Below are positions 54,360-64,000 of a stretch of DNA of 64,000 bases, piece by piece (the stretch's first letter is position 1; every line of letters starts with the position of its first letter). The notes beneath the pieces are model-generated. The model did no database searches. It saw only the letters and a program-made list of their open reading frames with translations, and was not told where the DNA came from. The stretch is from Ctena decussata. Lineage: Eukaryota > Mollusca > Bivalvia > Lucinida > Lucinidae. The position numbers and the translations under genes were made by a program. The stretch is from assembly GCA_963989385.1 (NCBI GenBank), contig OZ022501.1:20484102-20548101 (forward strand), written 5' to 3'.

Positions 54360-55432
54360 ATTAACCAATGTTATTTCAAAAGTTAAACAGGTCATCTACG
54401 CCTTAGGCAATGTCTGCCTGCAATAAAACATGATCCTAGCATCAGGGGTTCTCAAGATATTTTGTTCACAAGGTCCCATAGGCCTACAATGCACTAAGTC
54501 TAAAAAGGGGCATAACTCGGTCAAAAATATACAATTTTTTTTCAAAAACTAATCAGGTCATCTACACCTTGGGCAATGTCATCCTGCAAAAGATCATGAT
54601 CCTAGCATCAGGGATTCTCGAGATATTTTGTTCACAAGGTTCCATAGGCTTACAATGCACTAAGTCAAAAATGGGGCATACCTCGGTCAAAAATTCACGA
54701 TTTTTTTTCAAAAGTTAATCAGGTCATCTACGCCATAGGCAATGTCTGCATGCAAAAAATCATGATCCTAGCATCAGGGGTTCTCAAGATATATTGTTCA
54801 CAAGGTTCCATGGCTTACAATGCACTAAGTTTAAAAAGGGGCATAACTCGGCCAAAAATTCACGTTTTTTTTTTCAAAAACTAATCAGGTCATCTACACC
54901 TTGGGCGATGTCATCCTGCAAAAGTTCATGATCCTAACATCAGGGATTCTTGAGATATTTTGTTCACAAGGTTCCAAAGGCTTACAATGCACTAAGTCGA
55001 AAAAGGGGCATAACTCGGTCAAAAATTCACGATTTTTTTTCAAAAGTTAATCAGGTCATCTACACCTTGAGCAATGTCATCCTGCAAAAAATCATGATCC
55101 TAGCATCAGGGGTTCTCGAGATATTTTGTTCACAAGGTTCCATAGACTAAGTCGAAAAAAGGGGCACAACTCTGAAAATACGTGACCGGCGGAAAAAAGA
55201 AAAAATACGGGTGCGCTTATTTTTCATGTATGTGCCACACATAAAATTTCAAGATCCTAGCAAAAGCAGTTCTTGAGTTTCCCACCTGCCAAAAAGCGTT
55301 ACGGACGGACTGACGGACAGACGGACGGACGGACGGACAGACCGATGGACAGGCCCAAACCAATTTCCCCCCTCAACTTCTCCGAAGTTGGGCCCCCTCA
55401 ACTTCTCCGAAGTTGGGGGCATAAAAACATGT
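54360..55432 (+). mobile_element. Pearl/Helentron-like element H7, fused to H6, doubled hairpin
   Basis: About five units of roughly 166 bp (AATGCACTAAGTC at about 54488, 54654, 54819, 54986). The ACGG microsatellite is at about 55300-55345, then two tandem copies of the hairpin CTCAACTTCTCCGAAGTTG (55366-55392 and 55393-55420) and ATAAAAA. The core begins immediately after the H6 tail, without a 5' end. Confidence 0.75.
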
Positions 55433-56617
55433 TTCAAAACGAAACGACGAAAGGGCTTGAAACTTTGAAATAAGCACTAAAGACACTAGGTTTTTCACAA
55501 ATGATGACACTGGGCTGACTTTACCTTTTTCCGGCAAAGTCAAATTTACTTTCTTGTGTTTTTACCTGACAAAAGAGCAGTATCACTTGATTTCTGAGAA
55601 ATATTTGAAGAATTAAAGGTAGCATATATGGTACAAAATGAGTGCATGAAGATTTTTGAGTAAAGGGAGTACTGAAGTTAGTATATAGTATATACAGTCA
55701 ACAAATTGAGTTAATGAAGACTCTTGAGTACAAGAGGTCAAGATTGTTATTCGATCTAGGACCTAGGTAATTCATATTTCAATAACCTTCAAAGCCAGTG
55801 TGTTGAATGAAGCGAAATTCCATCTGATTCCTTCATAAGTCGGGAAAAAGAATTGTTTGAATGTTTGTGGTCAAATGACCAAGCCCATATAGGAACCTTC
55901 AAAACTCTTCTCCAGAAGCAAATGGCAAATGACATTTAACCGGGTATCTAGAATATTCCGGAATTGTCAATGTTTAAATGACTTGCGCGTTCGGACTTAT
56001 GATTTGGGTATTTTGACTACTTTCATTTATACATGTACTATTAGATTTGTGAAAATGGTGACACGGTATTGATTCTTAACCTTTTATTTTCAAATGAGTT
56101 TTTCACCATATGGCCCTCTCTTTTCACCAAGTCGGATATTTTTATCTGCTACACGCAGAGTTCCAAATAAGAAGCGGTGACTGGGATAATTCTGGGATAA
56201 AAAATACCTACCTCGTGGATTCGCTTTTCTTTCATTCTTTTCATTTGTAGACACTGCTTCAATTCTTCCTACCTCAAATTCACGTGTCAACAAGCTTAAT
56301 TCATAAAGGTCGGTTATGGTGAACCCTTGAAGATTACATTAAGTCTTATTTCAGATATTTGATTATGTACCATAGAGTAAAGAACGTCATGTACCGGCTG
56401 GGGGAGTTCATTTCGCACCCTATGATCTCGTCGAATTTCAATAGAGGGTCAAAATTTTGGGCCTCTTCATCGATTTAGAACTGTCATAATTATATAGTCA
56501 TGTGTAAAAATACGACTGACAGACCCCTACTGTTTGTATGTTATACGACATGTATGTCACGCCTGCCATTTGCTTAAGCCGTGTTTTATAAGGATTTCTA
56601 GTCTAAAGTACATACTA
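55433..56617. other. No gene recognised
   Basis: AT-rich. It includes weak similarity to H2-type core words (TTAATGAAGACTCTTGAGTA, AAGAGGTCAAGATTG) in reversed sense near 55700. No coding evidence. Confidence 0.35.
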
Positions 56618-56796
56618 CAGTCGAACCTGTCTTCAGGGGTCACTGTATTGAGGGGTCACCTGTCTTTAGCAGCCACTTTTTGGGGGTCCCTTAGACCAAA
56701 ATACATTGCAAATGAACCTCTATTAATGGGTCACCTGTCTTAAGCAGCCAATTTTTGTGGGTTCCATGGGGTGACCCCTTAAGACAGGTTTGACTG
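56618..56796. mobile_element. 179-bp MITE with mariner-like ends, TA duplication
   Basis: CAGTCGAACCTGTCTTCAGG at the left and the complement ending AAGACAGGTTTGACTG at the right, with TA on both sides (56616-56617, 56797-56798). Inner GGGTCACCTGTCTTTAGCAG repeats occur twice. Confidence 0.8.
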
Positions 56797-57072
56797 TATT
56801 TCACTACTAAGAAAATGATGGGACCTTCAGTACTTGTCAAAATATTTATTTACAGACAGCATATACAAAAGCATAATAGTATATTTGGTTGAGAATAATA
56901 TTATCTGACCGCTTAAGTGTCGATCGACAGACAAGGCTTGTACGAGTACACTAACCTCTACAGTTATCGGTAGAAACACGTCCTTAGTCGAGACCCGTAG
57001 CCTGACATGTTATTAGTCTGACAAACATGTAAATCCATTCACACATAGGGACAAGCTAATTCGGTGAATTCG
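56797..57072. other. No gene recognised
   Basis: A spacer between the MITE and H8. Confidence 0.3.
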
Positions 57073-58155
57073 TATCCCCCGCCGAAGATGCCCTGATTCG
57101 TTTATGATTTTAAATTTCATAAAATTTCGTTCACTGGTTACTTAGTTACAGCTGAACTTGTGGATTCTAAATCAAATCAAGTACTATTACTCTGGCACAA
57201 GTGAGGCTTATGCTGAAGCTGTTCTTCTTAAACACTTGCCTCTGCGTCACTGCACCATGATGATACATTTCTAAATCAGTTTCAAGAAATTTGTTAACTG
57301 GTACTTTAGTTATGGCTAATTTGTGGATTTTAAATCAATTTAAAGGCATTTAATCAACCACTACTGATGTGATTATGACAAAACTTAATGTGCACTGCTA
57401 TGCCACGACAATACATAATTATTTTAAATTTCATGAAATTCCATTCATTGGTTACTTAGTTATGACTTAATTTGTTGATTTTAAACCAAGTCAAGGGCAA
57501 TAACTCATTGCTTACTGAAGAACTTTTGACAAGACGTAAGATGCACCAATGTGTAATGATGATACATATTTAGTATAACTTTCACATAATTCTATTCTTT
57601 GATTACTTAGTTGTGGCTAAATTTGTCAATTTTAGATTGATTCAAGGCCAATAACTAATGTACTTCTGATGCCACTCTTATGAAACTGTATGTGCACAAC
57701 CGCGTTATGGTGATACATATTTGATTTAAGTTCTATGAAGTTTCGGTAATTGGTTACTTAGTTATGGCTCATTTTATTGAGTTTAAGTCAACTCAAGGAC
57801 AATAACTCATACACTCCTGCAGCAAGTCTAATGAAATGTGACGGGCATCAGCGCTTTATAGTGATTTATATTCATGATAGGTTTCATGAAATTCCGTCCA
57901 GTGGTAACTTAGTTATGACACATTCTATTGATTTTAAAACAATTCAAGGGCAATAACTCAAGCCAGTCTAATGAAACAAGACGTGCATCAGCGGGATATA
58001 GTGATATATATTATTTTGCGTATTATGTAAGTAGCATGGCATTCCGTCCAGCGGCTACTTAGTTTTGGCTCCGGACGGACGGAAGAACGGACGGACGGAC
58101 AGGCAGACGGAAATGGAGAAAACTATATCCTTCCGCCTTCGGCGGGGGATAAAAA
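57073..58155 (+). mobile_element. Pearl/Helentron-like element H8 (~150-bp core units)
   Basis: The 5' end TATCCCCCGCCGAAGATGCC pairs with the 3' hairpin CCTTCCGCCTTCGGCGGGGG (58128-58149), followed by ATAAAAAG. About six units carry TTGGTTACTTAGTTATGGCT and CAAGGGCAATAACTCA. GGACGGACGGAAGAACGGAC precedes the hairpin. Confidence 0.75.
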
Positions 58156-58753
<598 letters not shown>

Positions 58754-59902
58754 TCAGTCGAGATTTGTAGACTGACTAGGTTGAGGATTTTTAGTCGTGT
58801 TTGTATCAGTACGAGTGTTTGTCTCATTACTCTCTTCTGTGTAAAATCTGCTCCTACGGCATAAGCATGAAAACAAAATAAGAAACTGACGACGGAACTC
58901 AGAGTTGAATATACCATATAGAAGAAAATTAATCGCATAGTTTATCTGCTCGGAAATCGACAAAATATCGATGAATCTCATTGCCCAGGTCTCAGAAGAT
59001 CTCGCCAGGTTGACCCCTTGCATCTTATAAATCTGAAAAACAACTGCAAAAGACGTGATCAGGAATACGTTGGCAAGGACTGCGCTCATAAGCATGGCAG
59101 TTATATTCATGTAACTACCACTCTTGCCTTTGTCTTGTCTTCCCATGCGATTCCTCATACAGCGTTGGTGATAAAGTTTAAATACCGTTAGAGGAGTTAG
59201 TAGAAGTAGTAAGACCGTCGGAATGACACTGGTCATAAGCCAAGACAGTCTGGCGCTGATCTGTGACAGTAGGTGGTTTTCTAAACTCATATCATGAAAA
59301 CAAAGGCCATATTTCACTCCTGCATAAACCGCAAACAAAATACTGATTGTCAACATCGCAGCGTAAATGCTACAGACAAGTATCAGCCCGGCACGTCTTG
59401 TTGACAGTAGCTTGGCCTTGAGTGGAAACCACAGAGCCATAAAGCGTTCAAAGCATATCAGTACAACAAAAGTTGATGAACATAACTTCGTGGTGCGATA
59501 CGCATACGCATACAGCTGACAACCCAAATTACTAAATGCACGGATATCTTTTCCAAACAGTTCCAGGAAAAATCTCTTCCTGATAGGAACAACTATCAGA
59601 CTAGCAATGTCTGCAACAGCCAGTGCCGTAAGATATATCCCATGCGCCTTCGCTCGGAATGGTTTCGTTCTCATCAAAATAATTGTAACGGTATTTCCAA
59701 ATACGCCAAGCAACAGTAGAATAACAGAGGCAATGAGATTTGTATAGGTTATCCAGGTGATGGTGTAGCTTCTTGATGGAGGTCGCAAACCCTCGCTCTG
59801 CCAGGTTGATAGACTACTGTTGGAAAAGTTGGCTAGGGCCATTTCTGTGCTTGATGTCATTTCTGTGCTCACAACAACAAACGTGAAGTTGCTTGAATCC
59901 AT
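58754..59902 (-). CDS. Rhodopsin-class (peptide-receptor-like) GPCR
   Basis: 382 residues, seven hydrophobic segments. The N terminus has N-x-S/T sites (NFT, NFS, NSS). TM1 contains GVFGNTVTIILM (66-77). TM2 contains LTALAVADIASL (91-102). A Cys128-Cys201 pair suits the usual disulfide. The DRY position is FERF (151-154). TM6 lacks the common CWxP. TM7 has NYAINFLLYGIFNSEFRRQF (321-340), a variant of NPxxY with helix 8, then CLCRR. Such variants are common in lophotrochozoan FMRFamide/GHSR-like neuropeptide receptors. Ligand unknown; it would signal through G proteins at the plasma membrane. The coding region is a single exon; the ATG at 59902 lies 14 nt after a splice-acceptor-like sequence. 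The tail is Asn/Thr-rich. Confidence 0.88.
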   Translation of the reverse strand: MDSSNFTFVVVSTEMTSSTEMALANFSNSSLSTWQSEGLRPPSRSYTITWITYTNLIASVILLLLGVFGNTVTIILMRTKPFRAKAHGIYLTALAVADIASLIVVPIRKRFFLELFGKDIRAFSNLGCQLYAYAYRTTKLCSSTFVVLICFERFMALWFPLKAKLLSTRRAGLILVCSIYAAMLTISILFAVYAGVKYGLCFHDMSLENHLLSQISARLSWLMTSVIPTVLLLLLTPLTVFKLYHQRCMRNRMGRQDKGKSGSYMNITAMLMSAVLANVFLITSFAVVFQIYKMQGVNLARSSETWAMRFIDILSISEQINYAINFLLYGIFNSEFRRQFLILFSCLCRRSRFYTEESNETNTRTDTNTTKNPQPSQSTNLD

Positions 59903-59916
59903 ATTTGGGTTTGTTT

Positions 59917-59932
59917 CTGAAAAAATAAAAAT
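59917..59932 (-). promoter_or_regulatory. Probable 3' splice site of a 5'-UTR intron (GPCR)
   Basis: On the minus strand a TTTTTATTTTTTCAG tract ends 14 nt before the GPCR ATG, a good acceptor consensus. It suggests an upstream non-coding exon. Upstream sequence to 60232 shows no gene. Confidence 0.6.
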
Positions 59933-60232
59933 ATCTCACCATTAAGAATCATTTATAAATTATCTTCAAAACCAGCCTATTAAGATCGAATTTTTCACAA
60001 TAATTCGGGAATTACGTTTTCTCAAGACAGGGTTTTGGTAGTAATCAAGGGGTGGTTTCAACAAAGGAGGGGTCTTGATAATATTTCAGATATTCTGTTT
60101 AAGATGAATAAGCACGAAGATGAATAGGCACGCCTACTTTTTCTAATGATTTTTTCAAAGAGGAATAACTTTTATGACTTTCTGTTACATTTACTGAACG
60201 ACGATGCCCTATACATGGTAAACATCTCATTT

Positions 60233-60440
60233 GAGCCGCGGCACGAGAAAACCAACAATGTGGTTATGCGCCCAGCGCAGACTCAGATCAGCCTGGGTAT
60301 CAACCCAGTCTGATCAGACTCTTCGCTAAGCGCTTAAAGGATAGCTAAGGGTCTAAGCTACTTCCGGAGGCGGATGCCCAGGCTGATTGAGTCTGCGCTG
60401 GTCGCACAACCAAATTGTTGGTTTTCTCATGTCGCGGCTC
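60233..60440. mobile_element. FB-1 foldback MITE, copy 5
   Basis: GAGCCGCGGCACGAGAAAAC to GTTTTCTCATGTCGCGGCTC, with perfect ATTT duplications at 60229-60232 and 60441-60444. The central loop is shortened. Confidence 0.85.
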
Positions 60441-61050
60441 ATTTATTCTTTTCTTTAAGTCCTGACTCAAATGAAGAAAGAGCGAAAATATTTAAGTGGC
60501 CCACATGTGATCCATTTCAACAAAAGGCTCTTCTAATAAAGACTGCAACCGCATAGAAATGATAAAAGTAATAGTCGTTATTATATACACTTCGTCAAAA
60601 GTCTAGCATAACAATAAAAGCAAATTTATGTACATCAAAATTATTACGAACAAATGAATTCTAATTTTCTGCGGAAGTAAATGCACCATATCATCAACAT
60701 CAACGGTTAGTCGTCGTAAAAAAAGAAGTTGGAACTGAGAGGAAGTAACAACTGCACAAAGCATCCACAGATGCACAATAAGGAAAAATAAACAAATAAA
60801 AATAAATAAATTAATAAAAACGCGTTGCATGTACTGCGATTTCAACTTATAAAAGTTTCTGGCGAGTACGAAGTTACTTCTTTTTAAACATTACAATAAT
60901 TCCGCGGAAAGCGGTCTCGCTTGTCAGCGTACGTATTGTCACACAAGAAAGCTAGATGGAAAGTTATGCTGAAGACGATGACGACATCGAGAAGGTAATA
61001 AATAAGCCTCCCTCGCAGACGAGATAACAAGAATTCCGCGGAATGCCATG
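60441..61050. other. No gene recognised
   Basis: AT-rich spacer; a minus-strand hydrophobic frame at 60603-60845 has no domain. Confidence 0.3.
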
Positions 61051-61920
61051 TCGCACCTACCGTATGCAGCTTTCTCAGGAGTAGATACCATGATTAGAGG
61101 AAAGTGTACTCTAGGTCTGATGAATTTATGTAGAAGTTTGAGTAAACTGGACTTACAAACTAGAAATAATGCAGTCATATAAAAATATAGGTTAAAGGTA
61201 TAAAGTAGTCGAACAATCGAGGACACCAGCTTAAGAAAACATTTTATGCCATGTCTGATGATTGTATGTGGTATAGTTAGTGAGAAATGGACTTGAATGC
61301 TCTTGTCCATATAATCATGGATGCTAGGTTGACATGAAATTTCCAAAGTCAACAGAGCATGATATATAGGTCAGGGATGCAAATAATAGCAGCATCCCGA
61401 AGAATCTTCAAGCAAGGTTTGATGATTACATCCACTGTATTTAAAGAGAAATGGACTCAAACGCTAAGGTCCACACAACTTTGGATGTCAATCAGTAGCA
61501 TGTGAAATATAGGTCAAGGGTTGAAACAAGTGCCTTAATCTTCGAGTCCATTCTAAGATGAAATTTTATACCAGGTTTGACGATTCTTGATATCATAGAT
61601 TGATAAAAATAAACTTAAACGATAGGGTTGACATAATTTTTTCAGTAAAACTTTACAGTCAGCAGAGCATGAAATTTGGGTCAAAGGTCAGAATAAGTAC
61701 AACAGTCCTCCAGATATAAACCTAAGCAGAAACTTTATACCTGGTTTAATGACTGTATGTATCATAGACTGAGAGAAATGGACCAGTATACTAGGATTGA
61801 CGCGTTTTTTGACGTAAAATTTATTAAGTCAGCAGAGCATAAAATATGGGTCAAAGGTCAAAATAAAGGCAACAATCCTCTAGACCATTCTAAGTAAATA
61901 CTTAATAGGTTGCATTCCAC
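61051..61920. repeat. Degenerate ~160-bp tandem array (pearl-like core without ends)
   Basis: About five diverged units carrying GTCAGCAGAGCATGAAAT, GGGTCAAAGGTCA and GAGAGAAATGGAC-type words (about 61340, 61500, 61660, 61830). No hairpin or microsatellite end was found. Confidence 0.55.
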
Positions 61921-62137
61921 CATTAATTTTCCATAGACGACCATGTTAACATCTGGTTATTTTATTTCAAAACTGTACATACAAAGTTTTCCAAACCCGT
62001 CTTGCTTTAAAGTGTTATCCTAGCCTATCAGTTTGAGACGAAAACATCCACTGCCTTCCAAACTCGGTAAGCCGCTTAGCTAGATTAAGTATGGCAAACA
62101 CCAATTCGTACCCCAAAAATAGCATATTTTTCTACTA

Positions 62138-62160
62138 GGGGGGGGGGGGGGGGGGGGGGG
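62138..62160. repeat. G23 homopolymer
   Basis: Twenty-three G in a row. The surrounding 61921-62217 is otherwise featureless. Confidence 0.9.
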
Positions 62161-62218
62161 TCAGTTACCAAAATCAGCCCCATCTCTGGTTAAATATATC
62201 TCAATTAAACATGCTTTA

Positions 62219-62960
62219 TTGTCCCCCGTTTTCGAAGAAAAGCGGAGGAACATAGTTTTCGGCTTTCCGTCCCCCTATAGTAGTAGGTACCTTGTGTGTG
62301 CAACTACTCCTACAGTTTTATGCCAATTCTTTTGAAACTTTACAGCTGTTTTGTCATGGTCTGAAGATATGCATGTGGTTTGGATATAATCCTGAGATTA
62401 TTTTTTGTCACTTTTTCCACAAGTTGAACATTTTTTAGGCATTTTTACTATCAAAGTGAATAGATAGTGGGTACCTTGTGTGCGCAACTCCTCCAAGAGT
62501 TTTATGCCAATGCCTTTGAAACTTCAATGGTGTTTTGGTCATGGTCTGAAAACATGCATGTGGTTTGGGTATAATCCTCACATTGTTTTTTGCTACTTTT
62601 TTCACAAGTTGAACTTAGTCATTTTTTAGGCATTTAACTATCATAGTGACTAGATAGTGGGCACTTTGTGTGCGCAACTCCTCCTACAGTTTTATTCCGA
62701 TTCTTTTTAAACATCACAGGTATTTTGGGCATGATCTGAAGATATGCGTTTGGTTTGCATATAATCCTCACATTATTTTTTATCACTTTTTCGCAAATTG
62801 AACTTAGCCATTTTTCATACATTTTTACTATCAAAGTAAATAGATAGTGGGTACCTTGTGTGTGCAACGTCTCCTACAGTTTTATGCCGATTCCTTTGAA
62901 ACTTCACAGGTGTTTTGATCATGGTCTGAAGATATGCATATGGTTTGGATTTTACATTTT
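62219..62960 (-). mobile_element. Helentron-like element H9, reverse orientation
   Basis: Starts with the terminal hairpin CCCCCGTTTTCGAAGAAAAGCGG and TTTCCGTCC, then four units of about 185-193 bp (GGGTACCTTGTGTGCGCAAC at about 62286, 62469, 62655, 62850). The far (5') end is not clear. Confidence 0.6.
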
Positions 62961-63373
62961 TAACAGCCGCTTTTCCAGCTCAAACACTAAGGCCCATATT
63001 CACAAACTAAACTCAAACTCCACCTCGACTCGAACTCCAATGAGGTCGGTTGAAGTGACGCTCGAGGGCGCCTCGAGTGAGTGAAGTTTAAGTATAGATT
63101 TGGTATTCACGTTCTCCACTCCACCTCGACTTCGTGGAGGAGACTCCAGCTACACCCCAGTTAGACTCACACCATATAAATACATCGTAGACCCAGATCA
63201 GACCTTCTAAAACGTATAAACTGTAATGATGTCAAATTTCAGACATGGTTGACCTAATAGACAGTGTAGAACTAGATCGTACTAACTATATAATTTGTAA
63301 AATTATAATTAAATATACCGCAGGAACAATGATTTTCCGCTTGACGTCAACGGTTTACGTTTCTTTGTTTGCG
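62961..63373. other. No gene; Xho-like palindrome-rich segment
   Basis: CTCGAGGGCGCCTCGAG at 63061-63077 is a perfect 7-bp-arm palindrome inside a CTCGA/CCACCTCGACT-rich segment (63020-63140). Probably another small repeat. Confidence 0.35.
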
Positions 63374-63449
63374 GAAGCGTCTGTGGTGTAGCGATTAAGC
63401 TACCTGCATGTTAAACATCGGTCATGGGTTCGATCCCGTCCTTCTCCAG
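63374..63449 (+). ncRNA. tRNA-like/SINE head with pol III A and B boxes
   Basis: TGGTGTAGCGATTAAG (63384-63399) resembles an A box, and GGTTCGATCC (63427-63436) fits the B box consensus GGTTCGANNCC, at tRNA-like spacing. The T-stem does not pair well around a 7-base loop, so I read it as a tRNA-derived SINE head or decayed tRNA rather than a functional tRNA. Confidence 0.45.
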
Positions 63450-63795
63450 TATTTTGCTGAAACTTTAATCGAATTCCTATTCTCGTATCACGTATTCATT
63501 CTTTTGACTTTACCTCCTGGCAGTACTACGTAGTTTATTATTTGGGTATTCTGCGCAGACTCGGCTGCCCCCTCTACTCCCCCCCCCCCCATTCCCACGA
63601 CCCCACCACCCCTCGCTTTCACACGTTGTGTACGCTACCTAAAGTTGTTTTTGTTTTTTTTCTATTACGGATTTTATCCAAACTTGGCATATATAGTGAC
63701 AAGGGGACGATGTTGTTGCTTGTAATGGACAGACTTCGATAATAAATTAAATACTTGTAATGGGCGTTTTCATTATTCGTAGTTTCTATATTATT
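63450..63795. other. No gene recognised
   Basis: Contains a C-rich tract at 63568-63612 (CTCCCCCCCCCCATTCCCAC). The body or tail of the SINE-like unit may extend here. Confidence 0.3.
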
Positions 63796-64000
63796 TTACC
63801 CCCAACATATGATGTATGCTATGGGGGCATTTAGTTTTCGGTTGGTCTGTCCGTCCGTTCGTTTGTCGGTCTGTCAGTCCGTCTTTACACCACAAGTCTT
63901 TCGTTCCGTCCATGGAACTTTCGGACAACATATTTTCATCGAAGGCTTTTAATTGCTCGAATTTCGGTAGCCATAAGTGAAATTCTTTTAGTATTAGTTG
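63796..64000 (-). mobile_element. Helentron-like element H10, reverse orientation, runs off the window
   Basis: TTTTACCCCCAACATATGAT with ATGGGGGCA forms the terminal hairpin (63796-63829). Then GTCTGTCCGTCCGTTCG microsatellite and the start of a core. Confidence 0.65.

Noticed and set aside
58754..59902. GPCR as a processed retrocopy because of the A33 run after the stop
   Set aside because: The A run is separated from the stop by a long TA microsatellite, there is a splice acceptor just upstream of the ATG, and single-exon coding regions are common in GPCR genes.

Overview
The window looks like a stretch of bivalve-mollusc nuclear genome; venerid clam-like is my guess. It is AT-rich, gene-poor and packed with repeats. 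It holds many elements with the architecture of bivalve 'pearl'-type, Helentron-like non-autonomous elements: a tandem-repeat core, an ACGG-rich microsatellite, a short hairpin, then ATAAAA. It also holds foldback MITEs, LINE remnants and one LTR retrotransposon. The assignment to bivalves is inference from repeat style; no marker gene fixes the species.

Only two ordinary host genes are supported, both on the minus strand and both with the coding region in one exon. One is a sodium/solute symporter of the SLC5 family (about 2.06-3.96 kb). The other is a rhodopsin-class peptide-receptor-like GPCR (58.75-59.90 kb) with a good 3' splice site just upstream of its ATG.

Region by region. 0-4.4 kb: MITEs and the symporter. 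4.47-14.54 kb: an L1/Tx1-like LINE bounded by an 11-bp target-site duplication. Its ORF1 is split by a 5.74-kb element with 31-bp perfect terminal inverted repeats and a 4-bp ATAA duplication; that element carries its own nested pearl-like element and 11 copies of a CTCCGTAACG motif. The LINE ORF2 lacks its endonuclease half and is frameshifted. 14.5-30 kb: MITEs, microsatellites, three more pearl/Helentron-like elements, foldbacks, and a repeat whose uninterrupted paralogue lies at 53 kb. 30.3-34.8 kb: a 106-bp satellite array with an inverted leading edge and an inserted 370-bp repeat; tandem copies of that 370-bp family follow to 36.2 kb. 36.8-44.0 kb: an LTR retrotransposon with two almost identical 810-bp LTRs and domain order gag-PR-IN-RT-RNaseH. 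That order is typical of Gmr1-like Ty3/Gypsy elements. The pol part is broken by one stop and three frameshifts. 45-52 kb: 370-bp repeats, an RTE-like LINE relic inserted in a minisatellite, and a second LINE fragment. 52-58 kb: four more Helentron-like elements. 58.6-64 kb: the GPCR, a foldback MITE, degenerate tandem repeats and two reverse-oriented Helentron-like ends.

The strongest leads for something undescribed are the 5.74-kb TIR element with its dispersed two-orientation motif and no transposase, the near-perfect palindrome inside the symporter coding sequence, and the young-LTR/dead-pol paradox of the retrotransposon. All boundaries were read by eye; no alignment or database search was run.
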